From: Candidatus Intricatilinea gracilis
Lineage (GTDB): Bacteria > Pseudomonadota > Gammaproteobacteria > Burkholderiales > Burkholderiaceae_C
Direction of reading: 5' to 3'
Assembly: GCA_016702605.1 (NCBI GenBank)
Contig: JADJDQ010000004.1
Location: 186,001 to 250,000, forward strand
Length of the DNA: 64,000 nt
Of the stretch, positions 1-10,180 are shown piece by piece. The position numbers and the translations under genes are program-made. Each line of letters begins with the position of its first letter. Within the stretch, counting starts at the first letter, position 1. The notes under the pieces were generated by a model. The model ran no database searches and had not been told where the DNA came from. It saw nothing but the letters and a program-made list of their open reading frames with translations.

Positions 1-123
1 CCCGAAACCCGGCAACGCGCCGACACCGCCGGCATCGACGACCTGCTGCCCAAACCACTCGATGTGGACGACATCGCGGCCTGCCTGCGCCGGCACTTCC
101 CGCGCCCGGTGACACGCGGCTGA
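1..123 (+). CDS. Hybrid histidine kinase or response regulator, C-terminal fragment
   Basis: This is the last 40 codons of a gene that begins left of the window. The fragment reads as the end of a receiver (REC) domain: a Lys-Pro pair (LLPKP) at the position of the conserved receiver lysine, followed by a final helix ending in ACLRRHF. The kinase at 904-2877 ends almost the same way (ITKP then ACLRRHF), so the two proteins are probably paralogues. Whether the missing part contains a kinase cannot be seen; hybrid kinase is inferred from that resemblance. The fragment is followed by about 270 bases without a gene and then by a small secreted protein, so the layout is kinase-like gene, secreted protein, kinase. 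Confidence 0.7.
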   Translation, partial: PETRQRADTAGIDDLLPKPLDVDDIAACLRRHFPRPVTRG

Positions 124-394
124 ACCGGTCGACCGAGCCGCGCGCCGCCGGCGATCGTCGCTTGGTGACCCCGGACAAGCGACCTGCGTCCGACCTCGAC
201 CACTTGCCGTGGCATAGGCCACACTCGACTCGACCCGCGCATCCGGGTGATGCTGCGGTGTTCAGTCGACCACTGCAACTGCCGAAATCACTCGCAATGT
301 CCCCAGCACCGGGCTGGACGAACCGACGCCCGGGCGTCGATCGTCGACACTCCGGCGCGCTGGATTGTTCACTTCCTGATGGAGATCCCCACCC

Positions 395-904
395 ATGATG
401 TCGCGTCGCTTGTTTGTTGCTGCCGGACTGGTGCTTGCCGTGCTGGGCGCCCCTGCCCAGGCCGACGGTCTGGCCGCACCCACCGGCAAGGTGGTGCTCA
501 CACTCACCGGCAAGGTCGGCAAGACCAACAACGAGGCCCGCGCCGAGTTCGACATGGCCATGCTCGAAGCGCTGCCGCAGCAAAGTTTCACCACCAACAC
601 GCCCTGGTACAAGGAGCCGCGCAAGTTCACCGGCCCGCTGCTGCGTGACGTGCTCGCCGCCGCCGGTGCCAGCGGCAAGTCGCTCAAGGCGGTGGCGCTC
701 AATGACTACAAGGTCGCGCTGCCGGCCGATGACACCGACCGGTACGGCGTGATCGTGGCCCGCCTGCTCGACGACAAGCCGATGCCGGTGCGCGACAAGG
801 GCCCGCTGTTCATCATCTACCCCTTCGATACCGACGCCACGCTTCGCTCCGAGCGCTACTACAGCCGCGCCGCCTGGCAACTCAAGAGCATCGAGATCGA
901 CTGA
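395..904 (+). CDS. Secreted sulfite-oxidase-fold (molybdopterin-binding-like) protein, probably a sensor partner
   Basis: The 169-residue protein has a Sec-type signal peptide (residues 1 to about 24, ending AQA) and then a short domain resembling the oxidoreductase molybdopterin-binding fold: a LTLTGKV strand, a PWYKEPRKFTGPLL segment, and a late SRAAWQLKSIEI strand. In catalytic members of this fold a cysteine coordinates molybdenum. This protein has no cysteine at all, so it is unlikely to be an enzyme of that kind and may bind a ligand instead. The start has a GGAG at 381-384, and either of two adjacent ATGs could be used. The stop overlaps the start of the next gene by one base (TGATG), so translation is probably coupled to the hybrid kinase. 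I infer that it presents a periplasmic ligand to that kinase. Confidence 0.75.
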   Translation: MMSRRLFVAAGLVLAVLGAPAQADGLAAPTGKVVLTLTGKVGKTNNEARAEFDMAMLEALPQQSFTTNTPWYKEPRKFTGPLLRDVLAAAGASGKSLKAVALNDYKVALPADDTDRYGVIVARLLDDKPMPVRDKGPLFIIYPFDTDATLRSERYYSRAAWQLKSIEID

Positions 905-2877
905 TGGAGCAGGCGTTCGCGGTGCCCGAGGCTGTGCGCCGTCGCTCGGCGCGACGCATCGGGCGCTGGTTCGCCCTGGCGGCGCTGCTGCTGGTGTCGA
1001 TGCTGGTCGGTGTGGGACTGATGCAGACGCGCTCGCTGGCGCTGCTCAACACCGCGGTGCTGTACGAGGGTGACAACCTCCTGTGGAGCTTTTACCAGCT
1101 CAACACCGAATACCTGCGGCTGCGCGAATTGCTGCACCTGATCGCTGTCGAGACCAACCCCGTCGAGGCGCGCCGAGACAGCACCGCGCTGCGTGAGCGC
1201 TACGAGATCTTCGTCAGCCGCATCGGCCTGATCGAACCCGACCGCATGCGCCGGGTGGTGTCCGAGATCGACGGCCAATCCGACCTGATCAGCCAGATGC
1301 AGGCGTTTGTCCAGCAAGCCGACCCGGTCATCAACGCGGCCGCCGATCAGCTGTCGCCGGCCGAGGCCCGCGCGATGTTGCAGGACGTCGAGGCCTTCGG
1401 TGAGCCGCTTCGCAACCTGGTGCTCGGCGCCAACCAGGCCTTTGCCGAATACGCCAACCGGCGCAACGAGGCGGTGCGTGACACCAACCGCATCAGCATC
1501 GCGCTCACGGTGTTCCAGTGTGTGCTCACACTCGGGCTGGCGGCCTTGCTCGTGCGTCAGCTCAGATCGCAGGAGAGCCGTCGAGTCGAGCTCGAGGCGC
1601 TGGCCATCAAGCTGGTCGAAGCGCGCAACGAGGCCGAACAGGCCAGCCGTGCCAAGAGTGCCTTCCTGGCCAACATGAGCCACGAGTTGCGCACACCGTT
1701 CAACGGCCTGCTGGGCATGTTGTCGCTGCTCGAAGGCACGCGGCTCGACGCCGAACAGGTCGACCTGCTGCGCACCGCACGTGAATCGGGCGAACACCTG
1801 GTCGGCCTGCTCAACGACGTGATGGACGTGACCCGGCTCGACTCGGGCCAGATCGACATCGACGCCACACCGGTCGATCTGCCCCGTTTGCTGGCAGATG
1901 TCGAGGCCCTGATGGGTCCGCAGGCGCGGGCCCGCGGCCTGACGCTGGTGCTCGACATCGGCGCCGGCCTGCCGGGCGCCGTGCGGCTGGACGGCAAACG
2001 CCTCAAGCAGATCCTGTTCAACCTGGTGGGCAACGCCGTCAAGTTCACCGAGGTGGGCGCCGTGCATCTGCTGGCCGCCACACGGGCACCGTCGGCCGAA
2101 GGTGGCAGGCCCGAACTGATCCTGAGTGTGGCCGACACCGGCATCGGCATGGACGGCGCCACCGTGGAGCGGCTGTTCCAGCGTTTCAGCCAGGCCGACA
2201 CCAGCATTCAGCGCCGCTTCGGTGGCACCGGCCTGGGCCTCGAGATCTCCCGCTCGCTGGCGCGCATGATGGGTGGTGACATCACCGTGGCGAGCCAGCC
2301 GGGGCGGGGCAGTGTGTTCACGCTGTGCCTGCCGCTCGACGTGATCGACCGGGCAGATGACGCTGCGCCGCCTGGTGTGGCCGACATGACAAATGGGTTG
2401 GCGTCGGCGCCCGCCATGGCCGAGTCGGCTGTGCCTGCGCTGTCAGAGGTGGCTGCGCCGGCACCCGACGCGCTGGATGCCACGGCGGTCGACCCGGCCC
2501 GGCTGCGTATCCTGGTCTGTGACGACCATCCGGTGAACCGCAAGCTCTTGTCGGCCTTGCTGGCTCGCCGCGGCAACACACCGGTGATGTGTGAGAACGG
2601 TGCGTTGGCGGTCGAGCAGGTTCGACGCGAACGTTTCGATCTGGTGCTGATGGACATGCACATGCCGGTGATGGACGGCCTGGCTGCCACCCGGGCGATC
2701 CGCGCCTTGGCCAGCTTGCCCAGCCAGCCGGTGATCGTGGCGGTGACTGCCGATGCCTTTGCCGAGGCCCATCAGCGCGCCCGCGAAGCCGGCATGGACG
2801 ACGTCATCACCAAACCAATGCAGATGCGTGACCTCGAGGCCTGCCTGCGCCGGCACTTCGGCCGGGTCGCAGCCTGA
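904..2877 (+). CDS. Membrane hybrid sensor histidine kinase with C-terminal receiver
   Basis: This 657-residue kinase has a first membrane segment near residues 22-41, a largely helical periplasmic region to about 195, and a second membrane segment near 197-217. A HisKA domain follows, with the H-box NMSHELRTPFNGLLG (phospho-accepting His260), and then an ATP-binding domain with NLVGNAVKF, DTGIGMD and GGTGLGLEIS. The C-terminal receiver starts at RILVCDDH, has its phospho-acceptor Asp584 in LMDMHMP, and ends with the conserved lysine in ITKP. All catalytic residues are present. Signal output would have to pass to an unseen phosphotransfer protein or regulator. It is translationally coupled to the secreted protein upstream, and its receiver tail resembles the fragment at the left edge. 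Confidence 0.93.
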   Translation: MEQAFAVPEAVRRRSARRIGRWFALAALLLVSMLVGVGLMQTRSLALLNTAVLYEGDNLLWSFYQLNTEYLRLRELLHLIAVETNPVEARRDSTALRERYEIFVSRIGLIEPDRMRRVVSEIDGQSDLISQMQAFVQQADPVINAAADQLSPAEARAMLQDVEAFGEPLRNLVLGANQAFAEYANRRNEAVRDTNRISIALTVFQCVLTLGLAALLVRQLRSQESRRVELEALAIKLVEARNEAEQASRAKSAFLANMSHELRTPFNGLLGMLSLLEGTRLDAEQVDLLRTARESGEHLVGLLNDVMDVTRLDSGQIDIDATPVDLPRLLADVEALMGPQARARGLTLVLDIGAGLPGAVRLDGKRLKQILFNLVGNAVKFTEVGAVHLLAATRAPSAEGGRPELILSVADTGIGMDGATVERLFQRFSQADTSIQRRFGGTGLGLEISRSLARMMGGDITVASQPGRGSVFTLCLPLDVIDRADDAAPPGVADMTNGLASAPAMAESAVPALSEVAAPAPDALDATAVDPARLRILVCDDHPVNRKLLSALLARRGNTPVMCENGALAVEQVRRERFDLVLMDMHMPVMDGLAATRAIRALASLPSQPVIVAVTADAFAEAHQRAREAGMDDVITKPMQMRDLEACLRRHFGRVAA

Positions 2878-2896
2878 GGCGGTAGCGGGCAGCGCC

Positions 2897-3337
2897 TCAG
2901 GGCGCGACCTGTGGGGGAGGCGTGGTCGTGTCGGGGTCGACCCGTGCCACGGCCCAGCGGATGACGATGCCGCGGCGCAAGGTCACCAGCAACTCGTTGC
3001 CGGCCTCGTCGTGCCACAACCATTCGTCGCGGTTGCCCTGCTGCACACCCAGGCTGCCGGTGATCTGCAGCACGTCGGCCATCTGCATGCCGGTGTCCAG
3101 GCGCGACTGCGCCATCACCACCGAATCGACCAGGCCCACCGGCTGATGGGCCGCATTGGCCAATGCACGTGTGGCGCGGCCGAACTGCAGCAGCATCCAG
3201 AACACGATCAGCGTGATCGCCAGCACCAGGCCCCGCCAGCCGTAGACCCACCAGCCGACCACGATGGCGGCACCCACCAGCAGCGCGTTGGCACCGGGAG
3301 ATGAAAGTTGCTTCATGATCTTCTGGGTCATCGTCAT
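2897..3337 (-). CDS. Small inner-membrane protein of unknown function
   Basis: The 146-residue protein has two closely spaced hydrophobic segments (about residues 17-31 and 35-52, with a GWWVYGWRG turn between them), followed by a soluble region. That region contains a DTGMQMADVLQITGSLG segment, then a tryptophan-rich part (EWLWHDEAGNELLVTLRRG) and a short acidic proline-rich tail. The soluble part recalls the helix-then-sheet layout of SmpA/OmlA (BamE-like) domains, but this is a loose impression and not an assignment. It lies downstream of radA on the same strand, 157 bases away, and may be cotranscribed with it. I do not recognise a named family. Confidence 0.7.
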   Translation of the reverse strand: MTMTQKIMKQLSSPGANALLVGAAIVVGWWVYGWRGLVLAITLIVFWMLLQFGRATRALANAAHQPVGLVDSVVMAQSRLDTGMQMADVLQITGSLGVQQGNRDEWLWHDEAGNELLVTLRRGIVIRWAVARVDPDTTTPPPQVAP

Positions 3338-3494
3338 GCGCCGATGCTAGACCGGCCATGTCGCCGCGCCGGTAAGGGATCGCCGCAATGCACGCTTGGG
3401 CCCGCCGACGAGTCGGCCGCGCGGTGCTCAGGCCACTGGCGATACCGCAGCGCCCGTTGCTCGCCTGTCCGGCACAGCCGACGGCGCGAGCAGG

Positions 3495-4865
<1,371 letters not shown>

Positions 4866-4986
4866 GGCGGCATTGTGACGAGCTGGCTCGCAGTCACCTC
4901 CTGCACCGGGCTTCAGCAACTCACCTGATCTGACGATAGGCTCTGGTCATCCGCTGCGGACGCCTGTCCGCCGATCTGCAACAACC

Positions 4987-6726
4987 ATGGCTTCCATCCG
5001 AATCTGTCTGCTGCGCCTGGCATGCCTCGTCCTGCTGCTGGCGTCTGCGCTGCCCACGCATGCGCAGGCCTTGTTGCTGGACGATCACGTGCCGCAACTC
5101 GATGCCTGGCAGGTAGCCACCGTGCTGTTCGACGCCGACGGCAGCTTGCAGGTAGAGGAAGTGGCGGCGCGGTCGCAGGACTTCACTCGCTCGGCCCTGC
5201 CAGCCGGCAATCTGGGCCGGCGCACCGGCGCGGTCTGGCTGCGCGTGCCGATCGACGTGGCGCCGGGCGCTGGCACCGATCGCCACTGGATGCTCGAGGT
5301 GGACTACGCGCCGCTCGATCGGGTCGATGCCTATGTGCTCGACGGCGCCCGCATCGAATTGCAGGCGCATCTGGGTGATCTGGTTCCCATGAGCAAGCGG
5401 GCGATACCGGCGCGCTCGCATGTGGTGTCGCTCGATCTGCCGCCCGGCAGTCAGCGTGTGCTGTTGCTGCGCCTGCAGACCACCGGCACGCTGATCGCGC
5501 CGGTCTGGCTGCGCACACCTGCGGCCTATCTGGCGGCCGAGTCGAGCGAACAGGGGCTGCAGGGTCTGCTGGCCGGCATGGGCCTGTGCCTGATGATCTA
5601 CAGCCTGGTGCAGTGGGCCGTGCTGCGCGACGCCCTGTTCGGCCTGTACGCGCTCACGCTGCTGGGCACGGTGGCCTTCTTTGCTGCGTTGTCGGGCGTC
5701 GGGCCGCAACATGTCTGGGGAGCGAGCGACTGGCTCACGCGCAACGCGCCACCGTTCTCGATCCTGATCGGCGTGTGTGGTGCCTTCCTGTTCGTGGTGC
5801 GGGCGCTCGACGTGTGGTCGGTGAGCCCGCGTGTGGCCGTGATCAGCACAGCCTGTGCGGTGCTGGCCGGGGTCACCGCCCTGGTGTTTGCGATGGGCGG
5901 ACTGGGTTATGCCGCAGCGCAGGCTGTCGGAATGGGCCTCGGACCAGCGCCACTGCTGCTGGTGTTGCCGGTGGCGTTCAAGCGCCTGCGTGGTGGCGAC
6001 CGGGCGGCGGCCTATGTTCTGGCGGGATGGGGCGCTTATTCGCTGGGCGTGCTGGGCATCGTCGGGGTGTTGTTCGGCTGGTTGCCGGTCGGGTTCTGGT
6101 CGCTGCATGCCTTCCAGTTCGGCTCGATTGTCGAGATGGCGATGTGGATGCTGGTGCTGGGTCATCGGGTGCAGGACATCCGCCGCAGCGCCGTGCATCT
6201 GCGCGGCGAAAGTGACCGCATGCGGTCGCTCGCCCAGACCGATGCGCTCACCGGCCTGCTCAACCGGCGCGGCATGGGCGAGCACCTGCCGGCGCTGCTG
6301 GGCCGCGCCAGCCCGACCAGTGCCCTGGCGGTGTACGTGCTCGACCTCGACGGCTTCAAGGCGGTGAACGACCAGCTTGGCCATGAGGCCGGCGACCTGC
6401 TGCTGGCGGCTGTCGGCCAGCGCCTGCAGGAACTGCTGCGCGCCGAAGACCTGATCTGTCGCCTGGGCGGTGATGAATTCGTGCTCGGTGTGGGAGGTCT
6501 GGCCAGCCCGGACGATGCCGAACGTATCGGCCACAAGGTGCTAGCTGGTTTTGCCGAGCCCTTCCACATCAAGGGTGTGCCCTGCGACATCGGGTTGACG
6601 CTGGGGTATGCCCTGGCGCCGCACGACGACGCCAGCGTGGCCGGTCTGCTCGACCTGGCCGATGCCGCCATGTACGCCGGCAAACGCGCCGGCAAGAACT
6701 GCCTGCGCCGGGCTGGGCAGGGTTGA
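4987..6726 (+). CDS. 7TM-DISM membrane diguanylate cyclase
   Basis: The product (579 residues) has a signal peptide (about 1-27, ending THAQA) and then a periplasmic beta-rich domain of the 7TMR-DISMED2 type, including the typical TGAVWLRVPIDV strand. About seven membrane helices follow between roughly residues 190 and 400, and then a C-terminal GGDEF domain. The cyclase signature is intact (RLGGDEF, GGDEF at 494-498), with a preceding LTGLLNRRG and DLDGFKAVND, so it should make cyclic-di-GMP from two GTP. There is no EAL or HD-GYP domain. It stands alone on the plus strand and is divergent from radA. The periplasmic domain suggests sensing of a carbohydrate-like or other small ligand, which the sequence does not identify. 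Confidence 0.93.
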   Translation: MASIRICLLRLACLVLLLASALPTHAQALLLDDHVPQLDAWQVATVLFDADGSLQVEEVAARSQDFTRSALPAGNLGRRTGAVWLRVPIDVAPGAGTDRHWMLEVDYAPLDRVDAYVLDGARIELQAHLGDLVPMSKRAIPARSHVVSLDLPPGSQRVLLLRLQTTGTLIAPVWLRTPAAYLAAESSEQGLQGLLAGMGLCLMIYSLVQWAVLRDALFGLYALTLLGTVAFFAALSGVGPQHVWGASDWLTRNAPPFSILIGVCGAFLFVVRALDVWSVSPRVAVISTACAVLAGVTALVFAMGGLGYAAAQAVGMGLGPAPLLLVLPVAFKRLRGGDRAAAYVLAGWGAYSLGVLGIVGVLFGWLPVGFWSLHAFQFGSIVEMAMWMLVLGHRVQDIRRSAVHLRGESDRMRSLAQTDALTGLLNRRGMGEHLPALLGRASPTSALAVYVLDLDGFKAVNDQLGHEAGDLLLAAVGQRLQELLRAEDLICRLGGDEFVLGVGGLASPDDAERIGHKVLAGFAEPFHIKGVPCDIGLTLGYALAPHDDASVAGLLDLADAAMYAGKRAGKNCLRRAGQG

Positions 6727-6820
6727 TCCACCGCGGTGCGTGGAGCGCATCGGGAGCCGTGCTAAAACCTGCCCGGGGCTCCGCGGGAGCCGGGCGTTTC
6801 AACGGCACAGGAGCAACGAC

Positions 6821-7105
6821 ATGAAGGCGATCTGGAACGGCGTGGTGGTGGCCGAGAGTGACGACACGGTGGTGGTGGAGGGCAACCACTACTTTCCCGA
6901 CACGGCGATCGACAAGAAGTTTCTGCTGCCGAGCAACACGCGCAGCATGTGCGCCTGGAAGGGTGAGGCGCGTTATCACACGCTGTTCGTCGACGGTGAC
7001 GCCAACCCCGACGCCGTCTGGTACTACCCCGACCCCAAGGAAGCCGCCCAGCAGATCAAGGGCCGCGTCGCGTTCTGGAAGGGCGTGAAGGTCGTCGAAT
7101 CCTGA
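6821..7105 (+). CDS. DUF427 domain protein
   Basis: This is a 94-residue single-domain protein matching the DUF427 family. The family pattern is visible as MKAIWNGVVVAESD, EGNHYFP, CAWKGEARYHTL and the closing KEAAQQIKGRVAFW. The domain is a small beta-sandwich found widely in bacteria and fungi, with no agreed biochemical role. I placed the start at the ATG after a CAGGAG at 6808-6813, which puts the conserved sequence at residue 1. A frame open further upstream has no support. It is flanked by two cyclic-di-GMP genes but has no obvious link to them. Confidence 0.9.
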   Translation: MKAIWNGVVVAESDDTVVVEGNHYFPDTAIDKKFLLPSNTRSMCAWKGEARYHTLFVDGDANPDAVWYYPDPKEAAQQIKGRVAFWKGVKVVES

Positions 7106-7247
7106 ACTGCTGGCCTGGACGGGTCGCCGCCCGGCCGAGCTGGCAGATCGCGTGCGGGTAACTGCTGCCGCGATTGAGGCAGACAAGTTCGGGCGGGACT
7201 CGCAGAATCGGGCGGCATCATTTGTGCGCCAGACCTGCATTCGAACC

Positions 7248-8345
7248 ATGCCACACGATCCGGGCACGACGCTACAACTGGCGGGTGATGGCACCGCGCC
7301 CCGAGGTGACAGCCGCGTGCTGGAAACACCTGGGTTGTCCAGCCGGTCCGACGATGGTGCGGCGTTTGTCGTGCCCATGGTGTCTGGTGACGCGCCGCCA
7401 CCGGCCCATGTGCCGCGTGACCTGCCGCATGAGGTGACGCCGGCACTGGTCGATCAGCTCATCGAATGTTCACCCATCGGCATCGCCGTCATCGACTTCG
7501 ATGGTATCTGGCGCAGCGTCAATCCGGCCTACTGCACGCTCTACGGCTACAACCGCGACGAGATGGTGGGGCACGATTTCACCCTGGTGTTCGCGCCCGA
7601 GCAGCGCGAGCGGGTGCTGGGGCTGCATCGGCACTTCCTGGCGGTGGGTGGTGCACTGCGTGGCGAATGGGAGGTGGTGCGGCGCGATGGCCAGCGCTTC
7701 AACATCCTGTCCGAATCGGTGCGGGTGCCGGGCGACGACGGGCGTACGCGCCGACTGGTGTACGTGGTCGACATCACCGAACGCAAGCAGATGGAACTGG
7801 CGCTCACGCTGTCGCAGCGGTTCGTGCAGTCGGTGCTCGACGGCCTGGCCGCCCATGTGTGTGTGCTCGACGAACGCGGCGTGATCGTGGCGGTGAACCA
7901 CGCCTGGCGTGAGTTCGCTGCCGGCAACGACGGCGTGGCCCAGCAGGTGAGCGAGGGCGTGAACTACCTCGAAGCGTGTGCCCGCACGTCCCTGCTGCCG
8001 GCGGCGGGCGGCAGCCAGGAGCAGGACTTCGGCGCGCTGCTTGCCGACGTGCTGGCCGGGCGGATCGAGCAGTTCCAGTTCGAATACAGCTGTCACTCAC
8101 CCGACCAGGCCCGCTGGTTTCTGGCGCGGGCCTCGCGTATCGACGGCAGTGATCCGCTGCGGGTGGTGGTGGCGCACGACAACGTCACCGCGCTCAAGCA
8201 GGCGCAGGAGTCTGCGCACCAGGGTGAAGCCTTGCTGCTCGACCTGGCTGCGTCGATCCCGGGGGCGATGTTCCGACTCGAGCACCACGCCGACCGCCTG
8301 GCCGATTCGGGCTGGTTCTTCAGCTACTTCAGCCCGGGTCTGTAG
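7248..8345 (+). pseudogene. N-terminal part of a multi-PAS diguanylate cyclase, ended by in-frame TAG
   Basis: This is the 5' part of a sensor gene that stops at a TAG (8343-8345) in the middle of a PAS domain. Reading through the stop in the same frame continues directly into the PAS-PAS-GGDEF sequence that ends at 9587. The encoded 365 residues contain PAS 1 (about 65-185, ending DITERK), PAS 2 (about 190-310) and the first strands of PAS 3, which breaks after FFSYFSPGL. Where PAS domains usually have a polar residue there is the stop, so a CAG-to-TAG transition is the simplest explanation. I chose the ATG at 7248; an in-frame GTG at 7152 is also possible. The truncated protein would have no output domain. 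Confidence 0.75.
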
Positions 8346-8384
8346 GGGCTGTTCGAACTGACGCCCCAGCAGGCCTGCAGTGAC

Positions 8385-9587
8385 GTGCGGGCCTTGCGCC
8401 GCTGCATCCTGCAAGAAGACCTGGCCGCGCACGATGCGTCGGTGCGCGCCGTGCTTGCCGAAGGCCGCGACTGGGAACACGAGTACCGCATCCGCACCGC
8501 CAGTGGCCGCCTCAAGTGGATCAATGCCAAGGCCAGCCGCAAGGTGGTGAGAGATGCCGGGCAGCCCGGCGGCATCACCCAGGTGTGGACCGGTGTGCTC
8601 ACCGACATCACCGACCGCAAACACATCGAGGCCGAACTCAGGTCCAGCGAGGCCACCTACCGCACCTTGTTCGAGACCGTTCCGCAAGGTCTGGTCTATC
8701 ACGATGCCCAGGGCCGCATCACCTCGGCCAACCCGGCGGCGCAGCGCATACTGGGCATGGATCTGGCGCAGATGCAGGGACTCACGCCGGTCGATCCACG
8801 CTGGCACGCCATCCACGAGGACGGCAGTGGCTTCCCTGGCGAGTTGCATCCGGCCATGGTGGCGCTTCGTACCGGTGAGCCGGTGCACAACGTCGTGATG
8901 GGCGTGGCGGTCTCCGATCAGGGGTACAGGTGGCTGCTGGTCAACGCCATCCCGTTGTTCAGCAACGGCCAGCTCGACGAGGTGTACGCGTCGTTCGAGG
9001 ACATCACGCAACGTGTGCTGCTGGCGCGCGAACTCAGGCATCAGGCCAGCACCGACGCGTTGACCGGGGCATCGAACCGGCGCACCCTGATGGACCGGTT
9101 GCGAATCGAGTTCGAGCGTGTGCAGCGCCACCCCGAGCTGCACTGCAGCCTGCTGGCCATCGACCTCGACAACTTCAAGCAGGTCAACGATCACCATGGC
9201 CACGCCGCCGGCGACGCCGTGCTGCGCCACGTCACCCAGCTGATGCGCCAGGGCACGCGTCAGGTCGACGTGGTGGCGCGCAGCGGCGGTGAAGAGTTCA
9301 GCTTGCTGCTGCCCGACACCACCGGCCAGGCCGCACTGGCCCTGGCCGAACGGCTGCGCAGGCGCCTCGAAGCCACCCCCACGTCCTGGGGCGGCCTGCA
9401 GATCGAGGTCACCGCCAGCGTGGGAGTGAGTGTCATGTCCGGCGCCGACATCAGCCCGGACGACGTGCTGGCGCGTGCCGACCAGGCGCTTTATTCGGCC
9501 AAGAACGCGGGGCGCAACCTGGTGCGCAGCAATCTGCCTGCGTCCGCGGCAACAAACATACCAACATCGCCGCAATCGCGGCGCTGA
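8385..9587 (+). pseudogene. C-terminal part of the interrupted multi-PAS diguanylate cyclase (PAS-PAS-GGDEF)
   Basis: This is the 3' part of the gene interrupted at 8343. Coding similarity starts immediately after the stop (GLFELTPQQ from 8346), but the first possible internal start is a GTG at 8385, which lies inside the third PAS domain. It encodes the rest of PAS 3 (ending DITDRK), a full PAS 4 (about residues 88-215, ending DITQR) and a GGDEF domain with DALTGASNRR, DLDNFKQVND and an intact active-site motif GGEEF at 301-305. The cyclase module itself therefore looks functional. It could be made only by stop-codon readthrough or by internal initiation. No ribosome-binding site is evident at 8385. 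Confidence 0.75.
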
Positions 9588-9765
9588 GACCCGGCCCGTC
9601 GCAGCGGGCGATCGCGCTGCGCCGCCACGCGCCGCTCCTGTTGCGGCTGCCCGAGGTTGCTGCCCGTGTTGCGCTGCCGCACGCCATGGCCGCGTGTCAA
9701 AGCGTCGTGCCAAAGGCGCGGGGCACCGTTGTGTGCCCCTGCTGTGTGCCACTGTGCCCGGCCGG

Positions 9766-10167
9766 TCAATCCGGCGGAGATCGACGGGTCGCCTTGAGCT
9801 TGCCGTGGCTGGTCTTGCTGTCCAGCCGGCGGCGTTGCGAACTGCGGGTCGGCCGGGTGGCGCGGCGCACCTTGGGCACGAAGGCGGCGCGGTCCACCAT
9901 GGCTTGCAGCCGCGCCAGGGCTTCGGCCTGGTTCTGCGGCAGGCTGCGGTGCTCCTGCGCCTTGATGACGATGACACCGCCCGACGCAATACGCTGGTCG
10001 GCCTGCGCCAGCAGCCGCACCTTGACGTCGTCGGGCAGCGATGACGCCGCCACGTCGAAACGCAGATGCGCCGCACTCGACACCTTGTGCACGTTCTGCC
10101 CGCCTGCGCCCTGTGAACGCACCGCGCTGAACTCGACCTCGCGCGGGTCGACCTGGGGTGTGGTCAT
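9766..10167 (-). CDS. arfB: Alternative ribosome-rescue factor ArfB (peptidyl-tRNA hydrolase)
   Basis: ArfB (YaeJ) frees ribosomes stalled on mRNAs lacking a stop codon by hydrolysing peptidyl-tRNA. The 133-residue product has the release-factor catalytic GGQ within SQGAGGQNVHKVSSA. It also has the basic C-terminal tail (RSSQRRRLDSKTSHGKLK) that in this family lies in the empty mRNA entry channel. The length fits the family (E. coli 140 residues). The start chosen is the ATG at 10165-10167, giving MTTPQVDPREVEFSAVRS. It follows alr on the same strand with a 13-base gap, so the two are probably cotranscribed. Confidence 0.95.
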   Translation of the reverse strand: MTTPQVDPREVEFSAVRSQGAGGQNVHKVSSAAHLRFDVAASSLPDDVKVRLLAQADQRIASGGVIVIKAQEHRSLPQNQAEALARLQAMVDRAAFVPKVRRATRPTRSSQRRRLDSKTSHGKLKATRRSPPD

Positions 10168-10180
10168 GGACGGTGCCCGA

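Noticed and set aside
4880..4890. AGGAGGTGA on the minus strand as the radA ribosome-binding site with an upstream start
   Set aside because: The frame it would serve does not match RadA, whose conserved N-terminus starts at the ATG at 4865.
4921..6534. A long open frame on the minus strand opposite the 7TM diguanylate cyclase
   Set aside because: It has the same shadow composition (rich in His, Gln and Arg) and no motif, while the plus-strand GGDEF protein is certain.
9720..9739. GGGGCAC/GTGCCCC hairpin between the convergent GGDEF and arfB genes as a terminator
   Set aside because: The hairpin is perfect but no T-run follows on either strand. It could be chance in GC-rich sequence.
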